From: UBA7332 sp051648105
Lineage (GTDB): Bacteria; Bacteroidota; Bacteroidia; Bacteroidales; UBA7332
Direction: 5' to 3'
DNA: 6,256 nt
Assembly (NCBI GenBank): GCA_051648105.1
Contig: JBOFEN010000116.1
Span: forward strand, 1 to 6,256
Both the position numbers and the translations under genes were made by a program. The notes beneath the pieces are model-generated. The model ran no database searches. It was not told the origin of the DNA and saw nothing but the letters and a program-made list of their open reading frames with translations. Numbering within the stretch: position 1 is the stretch's first letter; each line of letters opens with the position of its first letter. Shown piece by piece: positions 1 through 6,256 of this stretch.

Positions 1-990
1 TATAGGTTTGCAATACACCTTGATACAATAGCTCCAAGGAGTAATATTGTTCCACTTAAAGCACCAGTGATAGAGAATCTGCGTGTTGAGGCACTACAAG
101 ACTCACGAAATGGTGACCTTATTATTTGGTATGTGGTAATAATTTTATTGGATATTATTGTTTTTGCATATATGTATAACCGACATCGAAAGCGTAAGAG
201 GGAGTCGAAAGTAGATATTAACGAGATTTCCTTAAGTTCTCCGGTATTTCTCAACAAACCACTTCTTCCTACAAGCTCTGCTATTTATCTCTTCGGGGGT
301 ATGCATATATACAACAGAGATGGGGAGGATATAGCCAAAAGGTTTTCTCCTATATTAAAGGAGCTACTTGCTCTTCTGATTGTTCACTCTGACAAAAAGG
401 GTATCTCGGCAGACAAGATGAAATCTTTTCTTTGGGCAGATAAGACGGTGGCTAGTGCCAGAAATAATAGGGCAGTAAATCTTGGTAAGCTTAGAAATCT
501 TCTCTCTGAGGTCGGAGAGTTTGAGATAAAGAGTGATGATGGTTACTGGAGCATCAGATCTAATGATGTATTTATTGATTACCTTCAGTATAGAACAACA
601 TTGAAAACCCCTGGTCTTCTCTCACGTTCGCAGATAGAGCTACTGTGTTCAATCACCTCAGAGGGTAACCTTCTTCCGGAGCATCAGTATGAGTGGCTCG
701 ATGAGTTGAGGGGTACTGTCTCGGATGATATTTTTGATAAGTTTTTGGCTTATGCCGAGACAATGAACGAGAGTAGTGCAACGGATCTTTACATCGGAAT
801 AGCCGATGTGATGTTCAAGTTTGAGACAATAAATGAGCAAGCTCTCTCGCTTAAGTGTAGGGCTTATGCAAGGTCTGGAAGGCACTCTGCCGCCAAGATC
901 TTTTACGATAAATTCTGTGATGAGTACAACCAGGTATATGGTGAAACATTCAAAACCTCATTCGCGGATATACTTAAGAGTGCGACATGA
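1..990 (+). CDS. Membrane-tethered SARP-like transcriptional regulator (5'-truncated)
   Basis: The reading frame is open from the first base, so the gene begins left of the window. A GTG at 67 could be taken as a start but is probably internal, because the 22 codons before it are also open. Counting from that GTG, residues 18-37 are one hydrophobic membrane helix, followed by a basic stop-transfer stretch (RHRKRKRE), which places the C-terminal part in the cytoplasm. Residues about 72-165 resemble the winged-helix domain of SARP/BTAD regulators: an IYLFGG strand, an LLALLI helix, a conserved FLW, a recognition region at 131-146 (ARNNRAVNLGKLRNLL), and a wing near DDGYWSI. Residues about 200-303 are helical and TPR-like (RAYARSGRHSAAKIFYDKF), as in the transcriptional activation domain of that family. 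The missing N-terminus is probably an extracytoplasmic sensor, so binding outside would be read out directly at DNA. Target genes are unknown; the operon downstream is one candidate. The domain call is good, the ligand is unknown. Confidence 0.8.
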   Translation, partial: YRFAIHLDTIAPRSNIVPLKAPVIENLRVEALQDSRNGDLIIWYVVIILLDIIVFAYMYNRHRKRKRESKVDINEISLSSPVFLNKPLLPTSSAIYLFGGMHIYNRDGEDIAKRFSPILKELLALLIVHSDKKGISADKMKSFLWADKTVASARNNRAVNLGKLRNLLSEVGEFEIKSDDGYWSIRSNDVFIDYLQYRTTLKTPGLLSRSQIELLCSITSEGNLLPEHQYEWLDELRGTVSDDIFDKFLAYAETMNESSATDLYIGIADVMFKFETINEQALSLKCRAYARSGRHSAAKIFYDKFCDEYNQVYGETFKTSFADILKSAT

Positions 991-995
991 TATTT

Positions 996-1019
996 AGAGC
1001 CAATCGAAAGCTCTTTTTT
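996..1019 (+). terminator. Weak terminator-like hairpin after the regulator
   Basis: AGAGC (996-1000) can pair with GCTCT (1010-1014) around a 9-base loop, and a run of six T follows (1014-1019). It begins five bases after the regulator stop codon. The stem is only five base pairs, so it may not work alone. The stronger hairpin at 1062-1098 is a better candidate. Confidence 0.3.
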
Positions 1020-1061
1020 GATGGCTTGATAAGAGATAATATTTTTGATCTGATCTAAACT

Positions 1062-1105
1062 ATGGGACTGACTCCTTAATTAAGGGAGTTGGTCCTATTT
1101 GTTTC
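1062..1105 (+). terminator. Probable intrinsic terminator of the regulator gene
   Basis: A 13-bp core stem pairs GGACTGACTCCTT (1065-1077) with AAGGGAGTTGGTCC's last 13 bases (1083-1095), with a few G-U pairs and a five-base AATTA loop. Three more pairs extend it to 1062-1098. The following tract, TATTTGTTTCT, is T-rich but interrupted. Its place 70-100 bases after the regulator stop suggests that it ends the regulator transcript and separates it from the operon. The fold was judged by eye, without an energy calculation. Confidence 0.62.
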
Positions 1106-1275
1106 TATACTAGTTGTTTGGCATATATTCGTTTTTGATTAACGCTAATTTATTTCAGTTATTATCTAAAATATATGCTCTATTAATCTTTTGTTAATGC
1201 CAATATTTACCCATTTATTTACTGTTCACCCTTTTCTTTGGGACTAGATAAAACAATTAATTATTAGACTAAAAG

Positions 1276-3393
1276 ATGAGAAGAGTTAGGAATTTATTTA
1301 CGCTGCTAATGGGGTTGTCACTCCTCGTTGGTTGCTCCACTCAAGACGTTGACTTCGATCTTGATGGCCAAGCTGAGGCAAACCTATATCCACTATCGGA
1401 CGTAGCATTTGCAGAGTACCTTATATATAATACTACGCTTGAGCCAAGTAATAGGAATATGCTTCCTTATGGAATTTGTATCAGTCGCAATGATAGCTTC
1501 TTGCTTGATGTAGATAAGGCAAAGCAGGTGAAGGCTCTTTATCTAGTTAAAGACTCGAAGAGAGTAGAGGAGCTTACTGCTGCTGGAGTTGCTTCGGCTG
1601 CGGTGAAGATTGCCAATCTTGATGGGGTTCAATACTTCAATAATTGTACAAACTTAAGACTAACTTCAAACTCTGTTGAGGGTAAGCTGGATCTTAGTTC
1701 ACTTACTAAATTGGATACATTGGAGATGAATGCCAACTTGGTTAACCAACTAATCGTGCCTTCTTCTATTAAGCGTCTTCGCTATAGTGCTAGCTCAAGC
1801 GCTAATGAGACACAGAGATTGAGTGCAGTTGATTTGAGCCAAGCTTCAAGAGCTGAACATATCTTTATCACTAATCACTTTATCACAAAAGAGGGACTTG
1901 AACTACCGACTTCATATTCGAAGCTAGTAGATCTGGATCTATCAGGAAACAGTGGTGCGGACTTCCCTATACCGCAGGCTATGTATGATCAACTATCTAC
2001 AAAGAAGGGTGTGGAAGTATCTACAGATGTGCCATCACAGCCTAATTACTTCCTATTGTCGGATGTAGCTTTCGCGGAGTACCTTATATATAATACAACA
2101 CTTGCTGAGACAAGTAGTAATAGACTTCCTTTTGGAATTTGTATCAATCGCAATGATAGCTTCTTGCTAGATACAGATATGGCAAAGCAGGTGAAGGCTC
2201 TATATTTGGTTAAAGACTCGAAGAGAGTAGAGGAGCTTACAGCTGCTGGTGTTGCTTCGGCTGCCGTAAAGATTGCCAATGTTGATGGTGTTCAATACTT
2301 CACAGAGTGTACTAATCTTAGATTGACCTCAAACTCTGTAGAGGGAAGCTTGGATCTTAGTGCTCTGACAAAATTGGATACATTGGAGATGAATGCTAAC
2401 TTGGTTAATGAGCTAGTTATCCCATCTTCTATCAAGCGTCTTCGCTATAGTGCTAGTTCAAACGCTAATGAAATGCAGCGCTTGACAGCGCTTAACCTTA
2501 GTGCAGCATCAAGAGCTGAGCATATTTTCGTAACTAATCACTTGATAACTCAAGAGTCTCTAGAGCTGCCAACAAGCTATATTAACCTTGTAGATTTAGA
2601 TCTATCAGGAAATAGTGGTGCGGATTTCCCTATTCCTCAAGCTATGTATGACCAACTATCAACGAAAAAGGGTGTGGAGCCTAAGGATGATAATGGTGGT
2701 GAGGTTCCTTCTGATGAGGAGTACCTAGTTCGTGACCTTGCATTCGGTGACTATCTTCTATACCTTATGAATGATGTAGAGGATGCTTCTTTGAGATTAC
2801 CTGAGGGTATCGTGGTAAAAAAGGAGAATGGTATCTACATAAACATTGAGGTTGCTAATAGTTTTGATGGCACACTCAATATCATCAAGTCGTCAGCGGC
2901 AATCAAACGTCTTCAAGAGGCTGGTGTTGCTACGGCTGATGTGAAGATTGCTGATGCAGATGGACTGCAACATTTTATCTCGTTGAGAGAGTTTGTAGCA
3001 ACATCTAACGCCTTCAAACAACCTCTTCCTCTTGAGAATTTGAGAGAGCTTACCTCGCTTATTGTTCGTACGGCTGGATTGAGTGAGCTAGATCTATCAT
3101 CAAACACTAAGCTAACTTATCTAGATATTCAAGGTTCTACTTCGAGCTCTTTGGGGAGACTTCAAGCAGTGGATCTAAGTAAGAACATAAACCTTAACTA
3201 CGTCAACCTTAGTGCAAACAATATTGTTCCTGCAGATTTCATCCTGCCTAGTAGCTACAATGATCTTAAGACCTTGAACATGGGTAAGAACAAAGTTGGT
3301 AGCGTTGAGGTGAGCTTTGTAGTACCAGCTGATCTATTTGATCAACTAGGTTCAGAGAGCAGTGACAAGGCTGGTTTGGTAAGAGGGGAGTAA
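1276..3393 (+). CDS. Surface lipoprotein with three tandem leucine-rich-repeat modules
   Basis: I do not recognise a named family; the protein is a 705-residue lipoprotein of unknown function. Residues 1-20 form a lipoprotein signal: basic MRRVR, hydrophobic core, and lipobox LVGC with Cys20 as the lipidated residue. The segment after it (STQDVDFDLD) is rich in aspartate and could act like the Bacteroidetes lipoprotein export signal that sends lipoproteins to the cell surface. Three modules follow, at residues 41-247, 262-468 and about 486-697. Each opens with an AFxxYLxY motif and later shows LRR-like runs such as LDLSSLTKLDTLEMNAN and LVDLDLSGN. Modules 1 and 2 are about 85% identical; module 3 is diverged. 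Linkers are short, and the second (PKDDNGGEVPSDEE) is acidic. Such modules usually bind proteins or other ligands, so adhesion or substrate capture is possible. The dcuC-family gene starts 26 bases after the stop with no terminator between, so co-transcription is likely. The ATG at 1276 is set by the signal peptide. Confidence 0.85.
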   Translation: MRRVRNLFTLLMGLSLLVGCSTQDVDFDLDGQAEANLYPLSDVAFAEYLIYNTTLEPSNRNMLPYGICISRNDSFLLDVDKAKQVKALYLVKDSKRVEELTAAGVASAAVKIANLDGVQYFNNCTNLRLTSNSVEGKLDLSSLTKLDTLEMNANLVNQLIVPSSIKRLRYSASSSANETQRLSAVDLSQASRAEHIFITNHFITKEGLELPTSYSKLVDLDLSGNSGADFPIPQAMYDQLSTKKGVEVSTDVPSQPNYFLLSDVAFAEYLIYNTTLAETSSNRLPFGICINRNDSFLLDTDMAKQVKALYLVKDSKRVEELTAAGVASAAVKIANVDGVQYFTECTNLRLTSNSVEGSLDLSALTKLDTLEMNANLVNELVIPSSIKRLRYSASSNANEMQRLTALNLSAASRAEHIFVTNHLITQESLELPTSYINLVDLDLSGNSGADFPIPQAMYDQLSTKKGVEPKDDNGGEVPSDEEYLVRDLAFGDYLLYLMNDVEDASLRLPEGIVVKKENGIYINIEVANSFDGTLNIIKSSAAIKRLQEAGVATADVKIADADGLQHFISLREFVATSNAFKQPLPLENLRELTSLIVRTAGLSELDLSSNTKLTYLDIQGSTSSSLGRLQAVDLSKNINLNYVNLSANNIVPADFILPSSYNDLKTLNMGKNKVGSVEVSFVVPADLFDQLGSESSDKAGLVRGE
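1396..2016 (+). repeat. Tandem module 1 of the LRR lipoprotein
   Basis: This unit encodes residues 41-247 (SDVAFAEYLI to STKKGVE). It aligns with the unit at 2059-2679 at an offset of exactly 663 bases, with no insertion or deletion. I count 30 amino-acid differences in 207, about 85% identity. The unit contains Cys68 and Cys124, both kept in module 2. Confidence 0.93.
2059..2679 (+). repeat. Tandem module 2 of the LRR lipoprotein
   Basis: This unit encodes residues 262-468 and is the near-copy of module 1. The two DNA copies share exact stretches, the longest I found being 32 bases at 1546-1577 and 2209-2240, broken by synonymous and non-synonymous changes. Differences cluster in the loop before LPFGI (seven changes in about ten residues) and are few in the LRR core. 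The cysteines are at 289 and 345. Confidence 0.93.
2731..3366 (+). repeat. Diverged module 3 of the LRR lipoprotein
   Basis: Residues about 486-697 follow the same plan as modules 1 and 2: RDLAFGDYLLY at the start, AIKRLQEAGVATADVKIADADGLQHF in the middle, LRR-like segments (LSELDLSSNTKLTYLDI, LNYVNLSANNI), and PADLFDQL at the end. Most side chains differ and both module cysteines are absent. It is probably an older duplicate with a different binding role. The boundaries are approximate. Confidence 0.75.
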
Positions 3394-3419
3394 TAAATAA
3401 TAGAAACAACTAGTTATAT

Positions 3420-4799
3420 ATGACACTAATAGGTGTAATAATTGCAGTGCAGTTTATTCTGCTAACAGCATATTGGCTTTACAAAAAGTATAACCCACAG
3501 GTGGTTTTGATGGTTACAGGTATCTCGATGCTTGCAATCTCAGGATTGTTAGGTAATGCCCTTGAGCCTGTAAAGCCAACGGGAGGTGCCTTTTTTGACC
3601 TCTTTAAAATTGTAGTAGAGACTTTCTCGACGAATGTTCTTCGTGTTGGTTTCATGATAATGTCAATAGGTGGATACGTTGCCTATATGAAACAGATCAA
3701 AGCGAGTGATGCATTGGTGTATGTCTCAATGCAGCCTCTATCTCTATTTCGTAAGTATCCTTATATAGCGGCTATCTCAATCATCCCTATCGGACAACTA
3801 CTATTTATCTGTACACCTAGTGCAGCAGGGCTAGGTCTTCTTCTGGTTGCCTCTATCCTTCCTGTATTGGTTAACTTAGGGGTTAGCCGTTTGACAGCAG
3901 TGTCGGTGATTTCAGCTTGTACTGTCTTTGATATGGGTCCTGGATCAGCAAATACAGCTAAGGCATCAGAGCTTCTGGAGATGAACAACGTAATGTATTT
4001 CATCGAGTATCAGTTGCCAATGACCATTCCATTGACTTTGCTTCTGATGGTTCTATACTACTTCACAAACAGATATTTTGATAAAAAAGATATCCAGTCA
4101 GGTAAGATAGTAGCGGAGAAGCCTCTTCAGGTTAGTGAGATGAAGATAGATGTGCCTCTTATATTTGCAATCCTACCGGTATTGCCACTATTCATGTTGA
4201 TCATCTTCTCAAAATATCTTCAACTATTCCATCCTGCAATAGAGCTTGACACAACAACTGCTATGGTTGTATCTCTATTCATTGCGATGCTGTTTGATCT
4301 ATTCAGAACGAAGAGCTTCAAAGCGGCCTTCAACGGCGTTAAGGCTTTCTGGGCTGGTATGGGTAAGGTATTTACAGATGTTGTTACTCTTATTGTTTGT
4401 GCAGAGGTCTTCTCTAAAGGGTTGATTCGCCTTGGGCTTATCGATGCTCTTGTAGAGGGTGCTACGCAGATGGGCTTCTCTGGTGTTGCTATTGGTATTG
4501 CGATAACTATACTAATCTTCTTAGCAGCAATGTTGATGGGGAGTGGTAATGCTTCGTTCTTCTCTTTTGGTCCTCTCGTACCATCTATTGCACAGAAACT
4601 AGGCATACCTTCAGCTGATATGGTACTGCCTATGCAGCTATCTGCTAGTATGGGTAGAGCTACATCTCCTATTGCTGGGGTTATTATCGCTATTGCAGAG
4701 GTTGCGGGTGTATCACCTTTTGAGCTTGCAAAAAGGAACTTAATACCTCTAGGTGGTGCTCTTATCTTTATGCTCTTCTATAACTACGTAATACTTTAA
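3420..4799 (+). CDS. dcuC: DcuC-family anaerobic C4-dicarboxylate carrier
   Basis: This 459-residue inner-membrane protein has about 12 hydrophobic segments and matches E. coli DcuC in length and along its whole course as I recall that sequence. The strongest matches are the segment around GLGLLLVASILPVLVNLGVSR (132-156), MGSGNASFFSF at 373-383 (TGSGNAPFYAF in DcuC), MGRATSPIAGV at 411-421 (LGRTLSPVSGV) and VSPFELAKR at 431-439. DcuC carries fumarate, succinate and related C4-dicarboxylates under anaerobic conditions, acting mainly in succinate efflux in E. coli. One difference is FDMGPGSAN at 170-178, where DcuC has an AP-S-G motif, so the substrate may differ. The start at 3420 gives an N-terminus that lines up with DcuC; no Shine-Dalgarno sequence precedes it. 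The amidohydrolase gene begins seven bases after the stop, which suggests a shared substrate or product such as aspartate or an isoaspartyl compound. The family is secure, the exact substrate is not. Confidence 0.9.
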   Translation: MTLIGVIIAVQFILLTAYWLYKKYNPQVVLMVTGISMLAISGLLGNALEPVKPTGGAFFDLFKIVVETFSTNVLRVGFMIMSIGGYVAYMKQIKASDALVYVSMQPLSLFRKYPYIAAISIIPIGQLLFICTPSAAGLGLLLVASILPVLVNLGVSRLTAVSVISACTVFDMGPGSANTAKASELLEMNNVMYFIEYQLPMTIPLTLLLMVLYYFTNRYFDKKDIQSGKIVAEKPLQVSEMKIDVPLIFAILPVLPLFMLIIFSKYLQLFHPAIELDTTTAMVVSLFIAMLFDLFRTKSFKAAFNGVKAFWAGMGKVFTDVVTLIVCAEVFSKGLIRLGLIDALVEGATQMGFSGVAIGIAITILIFLAAMLMGSGNASFFSFGPLVPSIAQKLGIPSADMVLPMQLSASMGRATSPIAGVIIAIAEVAGVSPFELAKRNLIPLGGALIFMLFYNYVIL

Positions 4800-4806
4800 T
4801 ATAGGT

Positions 4807-5952
4807 ATGTTTAAACTAATCAAGAATGCTCGTCTCTACAGTAGTGTAGAGGCTGAGCTAATGCAGATACTTATCTGTGGAAACAAGATAGCTCAGATTG
4901 CAACCCAAGTAGATGCTGGTGGTTTAGATCCTCAAGTGATTGATGCTAAAGGGCAGTTGGTTACTCCGGGGCTTATAGATATGCACATTCATGTTATTGG
5001 TGGTGGAGGACAAGCTGGATTCAGCTCTCTTGCTCCAGAGCTTCAAGTACAGAAGCTTATTGAGTGTGGAACAACAACTGTGGTTGGGCTTCTGGGTACG
5101 GATGGGTTTGTGAAACAGCTACCTCAACTTTATGCTAAGACTATGTCGTTGCGTATGAATGGGATATCAGCATATATGTTGACAGGTTTTTATGGACTGC
5201 CAACCCCAACTATCACGGACTCAGTAACTGAAGATCTTATATATGTTGATCCTGTTATTGGATGTAAGATAGCAATGTGTGATGATCGTAGTTCTCACCC
5301 AACAGAGCAAGAGCTACTACGCATAATCAATCAGGTGCGTCTAGGTGGTTTCACATCTGCAAAGGGTGGAGTAATGCATGTTCACCTAGGTGGGCTACCT
5401 GATGGTATGTCGCTTCTAATTGATATTGCACGCAAATATCCGACTCTTATTAACTATATATCACCAACACATACCATTCGTACTCAAGCACTCTTTGAAC
5501 AAGCTATTGAGTTTGCGAAATTGGGTGGTAATATAGATATATCAACTGGAGGTACAAAGTTCACTGAGCCTTATAAGGCTGTGCTTCTGGCTTTAGAGAG
5601 TGGTGTTCCGCTTGAGAAGATGACCTTTAGTAGTGATGGTAATGCTGGAGTAAGACGTTTCGATCCTGTTAATGGCATCGACACATACACACTTGCACCA
5701 CTTCACTTAAACCTTCAACAGACAATAAAGCTTATCACCGAGGGAGGTATGCACCCTAAGGATGCTTTCAAACTCATTACTGAGAATGCTGCTAGAACGA
5801 TGAAGCTAAAGAACAAGGGAGAGATCAAAGTTGGTTTTGATGCAGACTTCTGCTTCTTTGATGATTCATTCAACTTAACTCATGTAATCTCACAAGGTAT
5901 AGAGTTTATGAAGGAGGGTGATATTGTACGCAAAGGGAATTTTGAAGTATAA
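4807..5952 (+). CDS. iadA: Isoaspartyl dipeptidase-like metal amidohydrolase
   Basis: The 381-residue protein matches E. coli IadA (beta-aspartyl peptidase), which cleaves isoaspartyl dipeptides to release aspartate, with a constant offset of eight residues in the catalytic part. Zinc ligands are all present: His60 and His62 (MHIH), Lys154 (the carboxylated lysine), His193, His222 and Asp277 (SSDGN). Arg161, Arg225, Tyr129 and Thr98, which match substrate-contact or catalytic residues Arg169, Arg233, Tyr137 and Thr106, are also kept. Two pocket positions differ: Glu77 of IadA is Gln69, and Ser289 is Gly281. Glu77 is reported to pair with the substrate's free amino group, so specificity may be altered. 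No signal peptide is present, so the enzyme should be cytoplasmic. The ATG follows TATAGGT, a minimal AGG ribosome-binding site. The tight spacing to the dcuC-family gene indicates translation from one transcript. The superfamily and IadA branch are clear; the substrate is not proven. Confidence 0.88.
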   Translation: MFKLIKNARLYSSVEAELMQILICGNKIAQIATQVDAGGLDPQVIDAKGQLVTPGLIDMHIHVIGGGGQAGFSSLAPELQVQKLIECGTTTVVGLLGTDGFVKQLPQLYAKTMSLRMNGISAYMLTGFYGLPTPTITDSVTEDLIYVDPVIGCKIAMCDDRSSHPTEQELLRIINQVRLGGFTSAKGGVMHVHLGGLPDGMSLLIDIARKYPTLINYISPTHTIRTQALFEQAIEFAKLGGNIDISTGGTKFTEPYKAVLLALESGVPLEKMTFSSDGNAGVRRFDPVNGIDTYTLAPLHLNLQQTIKLITEGGMHPKDAFKLITENAARTMKLKNKGEIKVGFDADFCFFDDSFNLTHVISQGIEFMKEGDIVRKGNFEV

Positions 5953-5971
5953 CCAACTTAACTAATTAAGG

Positions 5972-6256
5972 ATGAAACTTAATAAATATATTATTCTTCT
6001 TCTCTTATCTCTATTTACAACCTCTATGACTCCTCTCTCTGCTCAAACGGATGAGGATGTATCTATGGAGTTTGATGATATGGAGGATGGAGAGAATAGA
6101 GAGGGGGAGATCTCGCCTATTCGAAAGTCTTTTAGGTTGGCTCACTATACTCTGGGTGATGGGATATCATTCCTATCAACAAATGACTCTTATGGCATTA
6201 ACCTAAGTGGATATGTTCAGTCGACGTTTCAGTCGCAGTTCTATCCAGAGGATGAC
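5972..6256 (+). CDS. Secreted, probably outer-membrane porin-like protein (3'-truncated)
   Basis: An ORF of 95 codons starts at ATG 5972 and is open to the window edge. Residues 1-24 form a typical Sec signal peptide: MKLNK, a Leu/Ile-rich core, and PLSA before Gln25, the Ala-Gln cleavage common in Bacteroidetes. A strongly acidic segment follows (11 Asp or Glu among residues 26-46). From about residue 54 the sequence looks like the first beta strands of an OprO/OprP-type porin: LGDGISFLSTNDSYGINLSGYVQSTFQ, with a short turn and alternating aromatic and polar residues. This resembles the phosphate-selective porin O and P family, but only the N-terminus is visible, so the assignment is tentative. 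The gene starts 19 bases after the amidohydrolase stop, so it probably belongs to the same operon and could admit small anionic substrates. AAGG directly abuts the ATG, too close for a normal ribosome-binding site. Confidence 0.62.
   Translation, partial: MKLNKYIILLLLSLFTTSMTPLSAQTDEDVSMEFDDMEDGENREGEISPIRKSFRLAHYTLGDGISFLSTNDSYGINLSGYVQSTFQSQFYPEDD

Larger units (their letters stand above)
991..1275. other. Intergenic region between regulator and lipoprotein operon
   Basis: This 285-base AT-rich gap holds no credible ORF. Its first third carries two terminator-like hairpins, described separately. The remainder must contain the promoter of the downstream operon, but no clean Bacteroidetes promoter (TTTG, then TAnnTTTG 19-21 bases later) is present. 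The closest match I found is TATATTCG at 1124-1131, one mismatch from the -7 consensus, with TTTG at 1098-1101 (22-base spacing). The bases just before the ATG at 1276 are A-rich (ACTAAAAG) with no Shine-Dalgarno sequence, which is usual for this phylum. Confidence 0.6.

Noticed and set aside
36..49. AAGGAG followed by ATATTG, resembling a ribosome-binding site and start
   Set aside because: TTG at 47 is out of frame with the regulator, and the in-frame codon at 46 is ATT. The motif is probably chance inside coding sequence.
658..885. 75-codon minus-strand open frame inside the regulator
   Set aside because: It overlaps the TPR-like part of the regulator and shows no domain or signal; it is a coding shadow.
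1098..1131. Promoter candidate TTTG and TATATTCG for the lipoprotein operon
   Set aside because: The -7 element has a mismatch and the spacing is 22 rather than 19-21, in DNA so AT-rich that such matches occur by chance. It is noted under the intergenic region but not called.
2046..2279. 77-codon minus-strand open frame inside the lipoprotein gene
   Set aside because: It is antisense to module 2, with composition explained by the repeat on the other strand; the same holds for 2913-3107 in module 3.
3394..3419. Possible terminator or promoter between the lipoprotein and the dcuC-family gene
   Set aside because: The 26-base gap has no inverted repeat or T-run and no TAnnTTTG element.
3761..4003. 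80-codon minus-strand open frame inside the dcuC-family gene
   Set aside because: It is antisense to conserved transmembrane segments of the carrier and shows no independent coding evidence.
4220..4606. 128-codon open frame on the minus strand
   Set aside because: It lies wholly inside the dcuC-family gene, which has clear family matches over the same bases. The antisense product has no recognisable motif and no start signal.

Overview
The window looks like chromosome of a Bacteroidales bacterium, perhaps Porphyromonas or a relative; this is an inference. The signs are AT-rich intergenic DNA, almost no Shine-Dalgarno sequences, a lipoprotein with an acidic stretch just after the lipobox cysteine, a signal peptide ending in Ala-Gln, and a membrane-tethered SARP-like regulator of a kind I associate with this order. 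All five genes I can support are on the + strand. No RNA gene, mobile element or CRISPR array is visible.

Layout. Positions 1-990 hold the 3' part of a gene that enters from the left edge: the end of a probable extracytoplasmic region, one membrane helix, a basic stop-transfer segment, a winged-helix DNA-binding domain and a TPR-like C-terminus. A 285-base gap (991-1275) follows, with a strong terminator-like hairpin. Next come four closely spaced genes that look like one operon: a 705-residue lipoprotein with leucine-rich-repeat character built from three tandem modules (1276-3393), a DcuC-family C4-dicarboxylate carrier (3420-4799), an isoaspartyl-dipeptidase-like amidohydrolase (4807-5952), and the 5' end of a secreted, probably outer-membrane porin-like protein that runs off the right edge (5972-6256). 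The gaps inside this group are 26, 7 and 19 bases, and none contains a hairpin.

How they may work together (inference). The porin-like protein and surface lipoprotein would act at the outer membrane, the carrier in the inner membrane, and the amidohydrolase, which has no signal peptide, in the cytoplasm. If the enzyme releases aspartate from isoaspartyl peptides, aspartate could feed fumarate respiration, with the carrier exchanging C4-dicarboxylates such as aspartate, fumarate and succinate. Two features make the locus more than routine. The amidohydrolase keeps the metal ligands of IadA but changes two positions in the substrate pocket. The lipoprotein carries two modules that are about 85% identical without indels, plus a third, much diverged module that lacks their cysteines.
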